A DNA stretch of 38,884 nt from a virus. Positions within the stretch are counted from its first letter, which is position 1; each line of letters opens with the position of its first letter. The notes beneath the pieces were generated by a model. The model did not search any database and had not been told where the DNA came from. It worked only from the letters and a program-made list of their open reading frames with translations. The position numbers were made by a program, and so were the translations under genes. Location: the IMG/VR virus record IMGVR_UViG_3300039048_000028, positions 1-38,884 of that record. One strand, 5' to 3'. Below are positions 25,775 through 32,663 of this stretch, piece after piece.

Positions 25775-26074
25775 ATGGTTATTAATATTCAAAAGTTTAT
25801 TAGTGATACCTATAACATACCTATGAATATGTTAAAAGGTAAAATTAATGTAAAAAATAGCGAACAATACAAACTATATAATGTATGTATTTTAATGAGT
25901 TGGCTATTACACCCTACGAAAAAGTATGGGTGTAAGAGCACAATAGCTCGTCTCCATTCATCTAAAATGAATAGAGTTTATAGACTCAATTCTCTTTATC
26001 ATAACAATATAAAGTTTAAATCTTTAGTTGATAAAGTAATAAAAGATTATAAAAGAAACTATGCGTCAGATTGA
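25775..26074 (+). CDS. Stand-alone DnaA domain-IV-like protein
   Basis: 99 aa from the ATG at 25775. INIQKFISDTYNIPMNMLKG resembles the first helix pair of DnaA domain IV, which recognises DnaA boxes. YKLYNVCILMSWLLHP matches the basic-loop helix (R-x-x-x-Y-L) loosely, and TIARLHSSKMNRVYRLNSLY the DNA-contacting helix. No AAA+ part is present. Only 12 bases separate it from the divergent nuclease gene, so its leader must overlap that gene or be absent. Likely marks or blocks an origin; homology is weak and needs a profile search. Confidence 0.6.
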   Translation: MVINIQKFISDTYNIPMNMLKGKINVKNSEQYKLYNVCILMSWLLHPTKKYGCKSTIARLHSSKMNRVYRLNSLYHNNIKFKSLVDKVIKDYKRNYASD

Positions 26075-26558
26075 AAAACCTGAATTAATTTCTACCATAC
26101 GTGATAAGAAAAAAGTATGGTTAAACATTAGAGAATCTAGACTAATGTATATGTTTCACCGAAAGCTTATATCTATGGAAGAATATGAAGCAGGTTCACG
26201 ATATAGACTTATGTGTGAACTTATGGGTGGAGGTACCGGAAACGTTATGAAAGAACGTGTTGACGGTTCCAGTACCGACTTTATTACTTCATCTCTTGGA
26301 GCTGCGTTAGCAGTTAAAGATTGTGATGAACAAATAGGCAAAATACACGCAGAATGCATGAAGTTATTTTGCTGGTTTAATTATGGTATTATAGAAATAG
26401 CAGATATTTTAGGCTTGTCAGAACGTAAATGTTCTAATAGAGTCCATGAAGGTCTTGCTAGACTAGCAATATATTATGGGTACACGAAAGTGCACAACAC
26501 TATCAGAGGACAAGGAACTAAAAATAAAGGACAAAAAGTACCTAAAGTGGGTAGCTAG
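26061..26558 (+). CDS. DUF6456-like HTH regulator
   Basis: 165 aa. It has RLMYMFHRKLISMEEYEAGS with YRLMCELMGGG, then CFWFNYGIIEIADILG-like helix-turn-helix residues (GIIEIADILGLSERKCSNRV) and the closing HEGLARLAIYYG. The order G-x-R-[YF]-R, then helix-turn-helix, then L-x-x-L-A-x-x-Y-G matches DUF6456, a domain of alphaproteobacterial transcription regulators and their phages. Probably controls early-to-late gene expression. 14-base overlap with the gene before and 83 with the HNH gene after. Confidence 0.68.
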   Translation: MRQIEKPELISTIRDKKKVWLNIRESRLMYMFHRKLISMEEYEAGSRYRLMCELMGGGTGNVMKERVDGSSTDFITSSLGAALAVKDCDEQIGKIHAECMKLFCWFNYGIIEIADILGLSERKCSNRVHEGLARLAIYYGYTKVHNTIRGQGTKNKGQKVPKVGS

Positions 26559-26898
26559 TAATCCTTGTATACTCTGTCAACAAAATGGGTGTAATGCTCA
26601 CCATATACAATATGCTCAACACAGAGGTATTGGGCAGAAAGTTGGTGATCAATTTACTGTTCCATTGTGTGTAAAACATCATAATCAATTACATAATTGT
26701 AAGATGTCAGAACGTCAATTTTGGGAAAAAATAGACATTGATCCACTACCAATATGTAGTATATTCTACGATCATTACTACAATATGTGGAAAAACAAGA
26801 ATTTCTTCTATGATGACAGCCAATTATGGATAAAAGTATATAATAAACTTGTACCTAAGATACAAAACAGCGTTGATTTTCTACTGCAACCCAAATAG
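26476..26898 (+). CDS. HNH nuclease, DUF968/Ref-like
   Basis: 140 aa. SNPCILCQQNGCNAHHIQYA (C-x2-C ... HH), then GIGQKVGDQFTVPLCVKHHN and QLH: the zinc-finger plus betabeta-alpha metal motif of DUF968/Ref-type HNH nucleases, which phages use in recombination. The frame has no later good start, so its first 83 bases overlap the DUF6456-like gene in another frame. Works most likely with the SSB/RecB-like pair in DNA processing. Confidence 0.82.
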   Translation: MGTRKCTTLSEDKELKIKDKKYLKWVASNPCILCQQNGCNAHHIQYAQHRGIGQKVGDQFTVPLCVKHHNQLHNCKMSERQFWEKIDIDPLPICSIFYDHYYNMWKNKNFFYDDSQLWIKVYNKLVPKIQNSVDFLLQPK

Positions 26899-26933
26899 TT
26901 ATAGTAGTTATCCTCGCCAGAGGTATGTAAATT

Positions 26934-27200
26934 ATGAGCAAAATATTAAAGTTTCCAAAAGTAAAAAAACCTTACTCTGATAAATTTCTTACTGGAGTAA
27001 AGCCTAATGCTATAGGTGATTTTATTAAAGAACAAAATCCTCATTTATCAGTAAAAGCTGCAGATGCTATGGCACTTGCTATTATCTATTCAACTTATCT
27101 CCAATTAGTATTTGAAGAAGAAGGCAACCATATCGTTCCATCTATGGATGAGTTCGATACTTACATTTGGGCAGCTCATGACAAAAAAACGTTACACTAA
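26934..27200 (+). CDS. Hypothetical 88-aa protein
   Basis: Preceded by an AGAGGT site. Basic N-terminus (MSKILKFPKVKKPYSDKF), then a hydrophobic helix AADAMALAIIYSTYLQLVFE and an acidic end. No family recognised. Overlaps the next gene by 23 bases. Confidence 0.55.
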   Translation: MSKILKFPKVKKPYSDKFLTGVKPNAIGDFIKEQNPHLSVKAADAMALAIIYSTYLQLVFEEEGNHIVPSMDEFDTYIWAAHDKKTLH

Positions 27201-27480
27201 AAAAAAGAAATCAGTTAAAGACCTTGACACTAATGACATACCTTATACCAAGGTACGTGTTGAATGGGTGGATGCATTAAGTGATTCAGCCTGGGCATCT
27301 GAAAAAGAATTTAAAAATATGAAACTTGCTAATCCTGTTAATGAAGGATGGATCTTTCATAAAGATCGTAAAGCTATAAAACTTTTTGCAAGTTATGATA
27401 AAGAAGAAGACGGTACAATAACTTTTGGTGATCGTACTATGATTCCTAAATCTTGGGTAATTAAAATTACAGAGATCTAA
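27178..27480 (+). CDS. Hypothetical 100-aa protein, last gene of this operon
   Basis: Started at the ATG at 27178 because the upstream in-frame region reads as a shadow of the previous gene. Lysine-rich start (MTKKRYTKKKKSVKDL), then VRVEWVDALSDSAWASEKEF and FASYDKEEDGTITFGDRTMI, a small beta-type domain. Its stop codon lies at the very edge of structured region A on the opposite strand. No family recognised. Confidence 0.58.
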   Translation: MTKKRYTKKKKSVKDLDTNDIPYTKVRVEWVDALSDSAWASEKEFKNMKLANPVNEGWIFHKDRKAIKLFASYDKEEDGTITFGDRTMIPKSWVIKITEI

Positions 27481-27814
27481 CTGGGCGAGCTACGCCAACA
27501 AGTGACGACTTCTTTTACAGTAATCTAGAATTACCAACTCGTTACCCAGTTAAATTTTAAAGGACACACCATTAATCTAATTAGGAAACCCATGCAGTAT
27601 CTTGCGTGCTCATCCTGCTTAGTCTAGACCGAGATGTAGGGTGATGTGTCCATCAAAATTTAGGTAAGGTAGTGGAAAAAGAACCTTTCGGTGGTATACC
27701 ATAACAATCTCACTACCTCACAGGAGCTAACGAACCTGCCAGTCTCCCAGCAGGCTCTATCTACTTATTTGGTCATATGATTTGATCACTAAGAACTTAG
27801 CCAAATAAGATAGA
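27479..27814 (-). ncRNA. Candidate structured RNA A (five helical domains)
   Basis: Gene-free stretch of ~336 nt between convergent genes, richer in GC than its surroundings (24 of 60 bases at 27661-27720). Five abutting domains, 5' to 3' on the minus strand: P5 27814-27801/27772-27756 (14 bp, 3-nt bulge); P4 27757-27750/27739-27732 (8 bp); P3 27721-27711/27674-27664 (11 bp, closing an ACC-GAAA-GGT hairpin); P2 27662-27645/27568-27551 (8 + 7 bp with a near-continuous internal loop); P1 27551-27538/27489-27479 (11 bp with a 3-nt bulge). P2, P3 and P4 each contain one G-U pair only if read as minus-strand RNA; on the plus strand the same positions are A-C mismatches. Matches no RNA class I know. 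Confidence 0.72.
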
Positions 27815-27827
27815 ATTTATAAAATTT

Positions 27828-28103
27828 TTATTCAGGCGATATTGGATCTGTTAAAGTCGCCATTTGTTCTAACCTAGTTTTAGGTTCATCATCTTTTAAT
27901 GTTTGATTTTCTAATCTTTCTTTAGAAAGTTTTAATTCAGCTTTAACATGATCTTTAGCGTGTTCTAAAACTTTAACTAATTCTGGATAATTTCCATAAA
28001 AAATTCCATAAATAGATAAATCATTGATCGCTGACGTCACTCGGTTTAGACCTCTTATTCTTTTTTCTATCCGAAGTATCTCGCTGTCTGTTTTGATTGT
28101 CAT
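27828..28103 (-). CDS. Hypothetical 91-aa helical protein
   Basis: ATG at 28103 preceded by AAGGAGATGGAAG. Highly helical and charged: ILRIEKRIRGLNRVTSAIND, LVKVLEHAKDHVKAELKLSK. It is the last protein gene of the long leftward operon and directly precedes structured region A in the same transcript direction. No family recognised. Confidence 0.6.
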   Translation of the reverse strand: MTIKTDSEILRIEKRIRGLNRVTSAINDLSIYGIFYGNYPELVKVLEHAKDHVKAELKLSKERLENQTLKDDEPKTRLEQMATLTDPISPE

Positions 28104-28191
28104 CTTCCATCTCCTTAATTTTACGTTTTAGTTTATCAATTTCTAATTGCTTAGTAGCAACTAAAGCTCTTAAAGCATTTTCATTACTCAT
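28021..28191 (-). CDS. Small coiled-coil protein overlapping its neighbour
   Basis: 56 aa, starting with an ATG that shares its first base with the upstream stop (TAATG). LRALVATKQLEIDKLKRKIK is a clear short coiled coil; the C-terminal part is basic. Its last 83 bases overlap the downstream gene in another frame, and that gene's ribosome binding site lies inside it. Likely real by its coupled start; function unknown. Confidence 0.55.
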   Translation of the reverse strand: MSNENALRALVATKQLEIDKLKRKIKEMEDDNQNRQRDTSDRKKNKRSKPSDVSDQ

Positions 28192-28400
28192 TATTGTCCT
28201 CCTGCGTTATCTAAAAAGCCTCTACATCTTTTTATATCAGTTTGATATTCTTTAATCCATTCTTGTGCAATCAAAGAATGTTTATCTTTAAGAAAGCCAC
28301 AAGCTATAGCATTATCTAAAACTGATATAGCTTCAATACAATCGTCTAATTCCATTTGTACTTTTTCTATTTCAGTTTTTAAACTTGGTTTAAATGTCAT
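28191..28400 (-). CDS. Hypothetical helical protein, 69 aa
   Basis: GGGAGGAGCG precedes the ATG. LKTEIEKVQMELDDCIEAIS and WIKEYQTDIKRCRGFLDN are helical with two cysteines. Overlaps the upstream gene by 4 bases and the downstream by one. No family recognised. Confidence 0.58.
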   Translation of the reverse strand: MTFKPSLKTEIEKVQMELDDCIEAISVLDNAIACGFLKDKHSLIAQEWIKEYQTDIKRCRGFLDNAGGQ

Positions 28401-28660
28401 CGCTCCTCCCTATTTATTGGTCTATGAATTTCTAGTACTTTATCTTCTAATTGTTTATTTGCAACTTTTAATTTTGCAATTTCTCTATGAAGTTCACCAT
28501 TAAGTTTTTGATGATTAGTTTCAATAATTTCTAGATTTTGTACATATTCATTAAGACGATCTATTTCTTTTTTAAGTTCTAAAATCTCTTTATCTTTATC
28601 TTTTAGAACCTCGCTCAATGAACGAGGCTCTGGATTTTTGATTTTATCACGCAGCTTCAT
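28397..28660 (-). CDS. Coiled-coil protein, 87 aa
   Basis: AAGGTGAAAG precedes the ATG. From ~residue 16 on it is continuous heptad-type sequence (LKDKDKEILELKKEIDRLNE, YVQNLEIIETNHQKLNGELH). Overlaps its neighbours by 14 and 4 bases. Probably an oligomeric adaptor; no family recognised. Confidence 0.58.
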   Translation of the reverse strand: MKLRDKIKNPEPRSLSEVLKDKDKEILELKKEIDRLNEYVQNLEIIETNHQKLNGELHREIAKLKVANKQLEDKVLEIHRPINREER

Positions 28661-28991
28661 CTTTCACCTTTTCAATAATAGCAACATTACCTGCAATAAA
28701 GTCACCAGGAACACAAGTTCTACCAGTTCTTTCTTGCCAAGTATACCAAGCTTTAGTTGCTTTATCATTTTTAACAAAAGGACTTTTCATTTTACTTTCT
28801 TCATCACAATAAATATCAAAAGTCCTATTAGATACATCTTTATCATATCCATGTAATATTTCAATCATATCACATCCGATATGTTTATACATATCTTGAA
28901 ATGTAGGTTTCTTAGTATATTCGTGTGTTTCTGTACCATTTTCAGGTCCATTATCACCCATTATTGCTTTCCATAAGTGTAATCTATACAT
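28647..28991 (-). CDS. DUF3846-like protein
   Basis: 114 aa. MYKHIGCDMIEILHGYD, then FDIYCDEESKMKSPFVKNDK, ATKAW and IAGNVAIIEKV fit DUF3846: G-x-x-I-E, then Y-x-D-E-E and a final G-[ND]-x-x-I. The family is common in phages and plasmids; its role is not established. AGGAGGAAAT ribosome site. An insertion with WYTWQERTGRTCVPG lies between core strands. Confidence 0.65.
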   Translation of the reverse strand: MYRLHLWKAIMGDNGPENGTETHEYTKKPTFQDMYKHIGCDMIEILHGYDKDVSNRTFDIYCDEESKMKSPFVKNDKATKAWYTWQERTGRTCVPGDFIAGNVAIIEKVKDEAA

Positions 28992-28999
28992 ATTTCCTC

Positions 29000-29368
29000 C
29001 TATACGTTTTTCTTGCCAAACAGAACTCTACCTTCTGAATGGATTTGTTCTAATACACCTTTTTGAACCATTAAACCTAATACATATCTAACAGCACTAT
29101 CAGTTGTTTTACCAACTCTAGCTTCTACTTTAGCAGTCATTTCTCTAACATCAAATGCTTGATTAGTTAATGTATTAGCTATATCTCTTAAATTTCTTTC
29201 AAGAGCTGCAGTTGCTTCTCTTGGTTTTGGTAATTGTACTACTCGAGATCCAATATCTCGTCTCATACATTTTTCCATAAGTTGTTGTAACTCAGTTTGG
29301 TTAATTAACTTATGTTTCATTAATATAGCTAAAGCTTTATGTACGTCTTTAGGTATTTTAATCATCAT
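29000..29368 (-). CDS. Winged-helix-like protein, 122 aa
   Basis: Start set at 29368 because CTGGAGGAAA lies just upstream; an earlier in-frame ATG at 29386 lacks a site and overlaps more. The C-terminal half (REMTAKVEARVGKTTDSAVR, YVLGLMVQKGVLEQIHSEGR) has the helix-turn-helix and wing pattern of a DNA-binding winged helix. N-terminal helices KIPKDVHKALAILMKH. May be a phage transcription factor; inference from fold pattern. Confidence 0.6.
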   Translation of the reverse strand: MMIKIPKDVHKALAILMKHKLINQTELQQLMEKCMRRDIGSRVVQLPKPREATAALERNLRDIANTLTNQAFDVREMTAKVEARVGKTTDSAVRYVLGLMVQKGVLEQIHSEGRVLFGKKNV

Positions 29369-29552
29369 TTTCCTCCAGTTCTTCAATTGTTATATTATAT
29401 TTTTTACTATCTACTCGGACATCACAATCTGCTTTATTATCTTCAAAGTCAGTTGTTAAACCATGTCCATCAATAGTAGCATTAAGATTATCCATTAAAA
29501 ACTTTTCAATGGCTAACATTAATTCATAAGAATCATCTAATTTATCTTTCAT
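29358..29552 (-). CDS. Acidic small protein, 64 aa
   Basis: Asp/Glu-rich (MKDKLDDSYELMLAIEKFL, TTDFEDNKADCDVRVDSKK, ending LEENDD). Overlaps both neighbours. Acidic small early proteins of phages sometimes mimic DNA or inhibit host enzymes, but nothing specific is visible here. Confidence 0.52.
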   Translation of the reverse strand: MKDKLDDSYELMLAIEKFLMDNLNATIDGHGLTTDFEDNKADCDVRVDSKKYNITIEELEENDD

Positions 29553-29776
29553 TGTTCATCTCTATCTGTACCTTCAGGTACGAATCTAACTTGAACTTGA
29601 ATATCACCATGATCACAATCCCAAGCTTCTTTTAAAGAATTGATTAATGATTCTAATTTAGATATTTTCATCATTTCATCATTAATTAAATGATTTTGCA
29701 TACGTAAAGGTTTTTTCTTTTTACCTTCACTATATTCTCTATCATATTTATATATAGCTAATTTATCTATCCACAT
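29549..29776 (-). CDS. Hypothetical 75-aa protein
   Basis: TTAGGAGAAAT site upstream. Mixed sequence: MWIDKLAIYKYDREYSEGKK, ISKLESLINSLKEAWDCDHG, IQVQVRFVPEG. A late beta stretch is visible. Its stop overlaps the next start. No family recognised. Confidence 0.55.
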   Translation of the reverse strand: MWIDKLAIYKYDREYSEGKKKKPLRMQNHLINDEMMKISKLESLINSLKEAWDCDHGDIQVQVRFVPEGTDRDEQ

Positions 29777-29783
29777 ATTTCTC

Positions 29784-29942
29784 CTAATTTAAGTATTTTT
29801 TAACATTATTAATTACTAATTCACAATATCTAAGCATTTCGACAAAGTAATTTCTTCTTTTACCTTCTCTCTCTTTTTCTACCTGCTTAATTGCTTTATC
29901 AGTAATTTTATCAATAACTTTTAATTGTTCTTCAGTTTTCAT
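29784..29942 (-). CDS. 52-aa helical protein
   Basis: Starts with an ATG sharing one base with the upstream stop and ends 8 bases before the next ATG; its last codons hold that gene's AGGAG. KTEEQLKVIDKITDKAIKQV and YFVEMLRYCELVINNVKKYL are amphipathic helices. The gap it fills would otherwise be empty in a dense operon, which supports it being translated. Confidence 0.58.
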   Translation of the reverse strand: MKTEEQLKVIDKITDKAIKQVEKEREGKRRNYFVEMLRYCELVINNVKKYLN

Positions 29943-30556
29943 TAGTTTATTCTAAAGCCTCCAGAATGTTCGGCAAAGTTTGCAAATTCTTCAATATACT
30001 CTGCGTTTATTGGATAAGATGTTTCATCAAATTTAACACTTTGATAATGCATTAATATTTCCCATCTTTTATAATTTTCTGGATCATGATGTTCCATATC
30101 TGCAGGACAAGTTATTAATTTAGATTTAGGTTCAGATATATTATCAAATAGAAATTTTGCAGCATCTTCTAACATTTGATTAAATTTTTCTTTGTTAGGA
30201 TAATCAGCTTCATATTTCTTTTGTCTTTCTTTAGCTAAATCCATTTTCTCTCGAAGTCTTTTAGCAATATCTCTTGCTCTATCTTCTTCAATTAAATGAT
30301 TGTCATTAAAATGACCTCTTTTAGCATCTTCTTCAGTTAATATATCTGGACATACTTCACAAGTAAAATTCCAAATAGGTCTCCATGCCCAAGAATTAGC
30401 ACGAAAGTAATCACCTGGATTCTCTGCTCTAAATTTATCTTGAGCTTCCCAGTATATTTCTTTTTCTTCTTGTGTAGCATTATCCCAATCAATTTCTTTT
30501 GGTTTAACACTACCAGTTTTTACAGTTGGTCTTTCACCATGTAAGTCAAATCCCAT
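29942..30556 (-). CDS. Conserved phage protein with DYFRANSWAWRPIW motif
   Basis: 204 aa, AAAGGAGGAAAT site. The opening MGFDLHGERP, the block PGDYFRANSWAWRPIWNF and a C-x2-C (CEVC) are the hallmark of a frequent phage family of unknown function (G-F-D-x-x-G ... Y-F-R-x-N-x-W-x-W-R-P-x-W). The rest is helical, including RARDIAKRLREKMDLAKERQ. A pair of competing hairpins precedes it. Confidence 0.7.
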   Translation of the reverse strand: MGFDLHGERPTVKTGSVKPKEIDWDNATQEEKEIYWEAQDKFRAENPGDYFRANSWAWRPIWNFTCEVCPDILTEEDAKRGHFNDNHLIEEDRARDIAKRLREKMDLAKERQKKYEADYPNKEKFNQMLEDAAKFLFDNISEPKSKLITCPADMEHHDPENYKRWEILMHYQSVKFDETSYPINAEYIEEFANFAEHSGGFRIN

Positions 30557-30574
30557 ATTTCCTCCTTTGTTTAT

Positions 30575-30609
30575 TTGGGCATACGCCCAACCAAAAGAGA
30601 TTGGGCGTA
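30575..30609 (-). promoter_or_regulatory. Two mutually exclusive hairpins in a leader
   Basis: On the minus-strand transcript a 9-bp hairpin (TACGCCCAA with TTGGGCGTA, 10-nt loop, 30609-30582) shares its 3' arm with a second 6-bp hairpin (TTGGGC, ATAC-type loop, GCCCAA, 30590-30575). The second ends just before the AAAGGAGG site of the gene starting at 30556. Only one can form at a time, an attenuator-like arrangement. Confidence 0.5.
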
Positions 30610-30618
30610 GGCAATATT

Positions 30619-31230
30619 TTATTTATTTTCTAACATCATTGGATTAAAGACATTCTTTGGAAGATCTAAATTAATCTTCTGAGATGCCATTTCACGATGT
30701 ATAACACCAACAGCAGTGTCCAAAGGCAAACCAGCATTTAAACTATGTTTACATCTTTTAGCAGATAACTCTAATAGTTTTAAAGCTCTACCTTTTGGAC
30801 TAGCGTAATATGCTCTTTCAGTTTCAGAATGGCATAATTTCTTAAATAATGGTTCATGTTTACTTGGATCTTGTAAATCTCCATGTTTAAAATGACCATC
30901 ATGAAATTTTCTAACTTTATTCCATTTATCTAACTGAACAGTTAAAGCATTTACTGATTTATCTAATTTACGTTTTAACTCTAATTCAATAAGTTCTTTC
31001 TCAGATTTAAACTTATGATAATCTTTATAAAGTTTTTCTACATCTTTAGTTAACTTATCTATTTTTAGAGCTTTCATAAACTTAGGATAATTATTATCGG
31101 CAATATCATTTATCTCATCAACCATTTCTGATTTTAAAGAATTTTTTCTATTGTCGTATTCATTATCTATAGTAAAGTTCCAATAATCCATTTCAGTTTG
31201 TCTTATTGGTCTCATTATTTTATCAGTCAT
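30619..31230 (-). CDS. Hypothetical helical protein, 203 aa
   Basis: Opens MTDKIMRPIRQTEMDYWNFT, then long charged helices (KDVEKLYKDYHKFKSEKELI, ELKRKLDKSVNALTVQLDKW) and a C-terminal AVGVIHREMASQK. Seems all alpha with coiled-coil parts. Adjacent gene starts one base upstream. No family recognised. Confidence 0.55.
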   Translation of the reverse strand: MTDKIMRPIRQTEMDYWNFTIDNEYDNRKNSLKSEMVDEINDIADNNYPKFMKALKIDKLTKDVEKLYKDYHKFKSEKELIELELKRKLDKSVNALTVQLDKWNKVRKFHDGHFKHGDLQDPSKHEPLFKKLCHSETERAYYASPKGRALKLLELSAKRCKHSLNAGLPLDTAVGVIHREMASQKINLDLPKNVFNPMMLENK

Positions 31231-31231
31231 A

Positions 31232-31519
31232 TTAAGCTACCTTTGTTGTTTGTTCATTTTTAATTGATTCTGATTGAAGTTTCTCAACTCTTTCTTGAGT
31301 AGATCTAGCTTCTTTATCACCATCAACTAACTTATGTCCTCTAATTACAACTGTTGCAGCTGCAGTTTGTTGTCCGATAATATTACCTTCTCGAACTCCA
31401 ACTTCTTTGATTACTTCATCAGCAATCTTAACCTGCATAGCTATATTTTTATACATTTTATAGAACTTTGAATGTACTCTGTTATACAGCTCTTGTGTTG
31501 TTTCTTGCTTTTTTTCCAT
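31232..31519 (-). CDS. Hypothetical 95-aa protein
   Basis: Start at 31519, where GGAGGAAAAAA precedes the ATG; an in-frame ATG at 31546 has no site. MEKKQETTQELYNRVHSKFY, then hydrophobic KIADEVIKEVGVREGNIIGQ and QTAAATVVIRGHKLV, with a charged end. Overlaps the upstream gene by 38 bases. No family recognised. Confidence 0.55.
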   Translation of the reverse strand: MEKKQETTQELYNRVHSKFYKMYKNIAMQVKIADEVIKEVGVREGNIIGQQTAAATVVIRGHKLVDGDKEARSTQERVEKLQSESIKNEQTTKVA

Positions 31520-31676
31520 TTTTTTCCTCCTTTCTTTTAAATTCAAATGGTATTACATCATCTAATGTATCTGGTGTTGCTTTGTCTATACATTGCACAA
31601 TACCGATACAAAGTCTTAAAGGATAAGTAACTGCACGAACAGTATACTCACCTAACTTTTCTATACGCTTCATCAT
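31482..31676 (-). CDS. Hypothetical 64-aa protein
   Basis: AAGGAGGT stands before paired ATGs. YTVRAVTYPLRLCIGIVQCI is a hydrophobic segment, followed by DKATPDTLDDVIPFEFKRKE and a lysine-rich end. Could be membrane-associated. No family recognised. Confidence 0.52.
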   Translation of the reverse strand: MMKRIEKLGEYTVRAVTYPLRLCIGIVQCIDKATPDTLDDVIPFEFKRKEEKNGKKARNNTRAV

Positions 31677-31857
31677 ACCTCCTTTTCTTTTTTAACATAC
31701 GATCGTATTTTTTTTTAACTTGATAAAATTCTTCATCAAATTGCTGTGTACCAGGAATTGGGTCCACGTCAGCAGTGAGCCAATTCCAACCTTTTCTTAT
31801 AGCGATGCTACCAACGCCATAACAAACAAATTTAATAAAATGAAATATTCCATTCAT
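31648..31857 (-). CDS. Hypothetical 69-aa protein with hydrophobic start
   Basis: MNGIFHFIKFVCYGVGSIAI forms a hydrophobic N-terminal segment, then RKGWNWLTADVDPIPGTQQF and a basic coiled end (YQVKKKYDRMLKKKRRYDEA). Overlaps neighbours by one and 29 bases. Likely membrane-bound; no family recognised. Confidence 0.53.
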   Translation of the reverse strand: MNGIFHFIKFVCYGVGSIAIRKGWNWLTADVDPIPGTQQFDEEFYQVKKKYDRMLKKKRRYDEAYRKVR

Positions 31858-32252
31858 TAGTTCCTTTCTTTTTTGTTTTTAAAGTACCATCTATAAGCAT
31901 TATCATTTAGCTTATCTAACTTTTCTCTTATCTTTTCTGGATTATTAACTATATTAGGTCTATTTTTTGGTTTACGTCTATTAACCCAAGCATCTAATGT
32001 TTGAACAGGATCTGCTTTTAATATAGTTCTTGGATCCCAATTATAGTTATCACATATAGCTAATAGTTGTTCAGCTAAACATCTGTTTTCACATTTTTCT
32101 ACTTTCTGATATTGTTGAAATGTTACATCTATCACTTCAGCTACTTTTTCTTGTGATAGTCCATTCCACATTCTATGTAGAAGTAATTGTCCAGCTATTT
32201 GTTTAGCATTATTTAAAAACTTAAATTTCTTTTTTTGAGTTTCTAATTCCAT
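31857..32252 (-). CDS. Xre-family helix-turn-helix regulator
   Basis: 131 aa, AAAGGAGAATGT site. LLHRMWNGLSQEKVAEVIDV then TFQQYQKVEKCENRC and LLAICDNYNW form the Xre/Cro helix-turn-helix: L-S-Q-x-x-V-A-x-x-[IL] ... Q-x-Y-x-K-x-E. N-terminal basic stretch and C-terminal extension are short. Likely represses or sets timing of the leftward operon it belongs to. No integrase was found, so a lysogeny repressor role is not implied. Confidence 0.82.
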   Translation of the reverse strand: MELETQKKKFKFLNNAKQIAGQLLLHRMWNGLSQEKVAEVIDVTFQQYQKVEKCENRCLAEQLLAICDNYNWDPRTILKADPVQTLDAWVNRRKPKNRPNIVNNPEKIREKLDKLNDNAYRWYFKNKKERN

Positions 32253-32551
32253 ACATTCTCCTTTCCATATAATTTATTAAGAACAAGCAGTTCTCGTGTA
32301 GACGAACTGGTTGGTCGAGTTATAACTCTGATTGATGGTTTACCCTCTCTAAATATTTTAACTAATGTTATCCATCCTAACTTTGGATATAATATTTCGA
32401 GATATATAGGTTTAATCCAATATGGCTTCCACCAATCTAAATGTTCTTGTTGTATTGAACCACTAAACTTCTGCTTGAACATTAGATTTACTGCTCTTGC
32501 TAGATTTATTGGTTTTTCCTTGAACTTTCCTTTTATTTTTACTCGGTACAC
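32243..32551 (-). CDS. Hypothetical 102-aa basic protein (GTG start)
   Basis: Starts with GTG behind AGGAGGTAAAGA. Basic and aromatic: MYRVKIKGKFKEKPINLARA, YWIKPIYLEILYPKLGWITL, PSIRVITRPTSS. Overlaps the Xre gene by 10 bases and the next upstream gene by 89. No family recognised. Confidence 0.55.
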   Translation of the reverse strand: MYRVKIKGKFKEKPINLARAVNLMFKQKFSGSIQQEHLDWWKPYWIKPIYLEILYPKLGWITLVKIFREGKPSIRVITRPTSSSTRELLVLNKLYGKENVWN

Positions 32552-32663
32552 TCTTTACCTCCTTACAGTCAGTAAATTTACTTAACCATAATAAATGTTC
32601 TGCATATTGTTTAGCAGTCCATCCTTTTGGTACTTTAGTTTGTTTTTTCATTTTTTTTTCCAT
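32463..32663 (-). CDS. Hypothetical 66-aa basic protein
   Basis: KQTKVPKGWTAKQYAEHLLW (a small helical part) followed by a Lys/Ser-rich tail (KTNKSSKSSKSNVQAEV). The tail overlaps the next gene by 89 bases in another frame. Start may be at 32663 or four codons later. No family recognised. Confidence 0.48.
   Translation of the reverse strand: MEKKMKKQTKVPKGWTAKQYAEHLLWLSKFTDCKEVKSVPSKNKRKVQGKTNKSSKSSKSNVQAEV

Noticed and set aside
1904-27489. Shared word CTCGCCCAG in the post-capsid hairpin and at the end of region A
   Set aside because: Only nine bases, in different structural contexts; best explained by chance or simple GC-rich stems.
27479-27551. tRNA or tmRNA end in region A (7-bp AACTGGG/CCCAGTT stem and GAGTTGGTAAT word)
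   Set aside because: No T arm with GTTCGA-type loop, no anticodon stem at the right distance, and no 3' CCA or tag peptide frame.
31857-32252. Xre regulator as a lysogeny repressor
   Set aside because: Without integrase, partition genes or a divergent cro-type partner, a temperate lifestyle is not supported; a timing regulator is enough.
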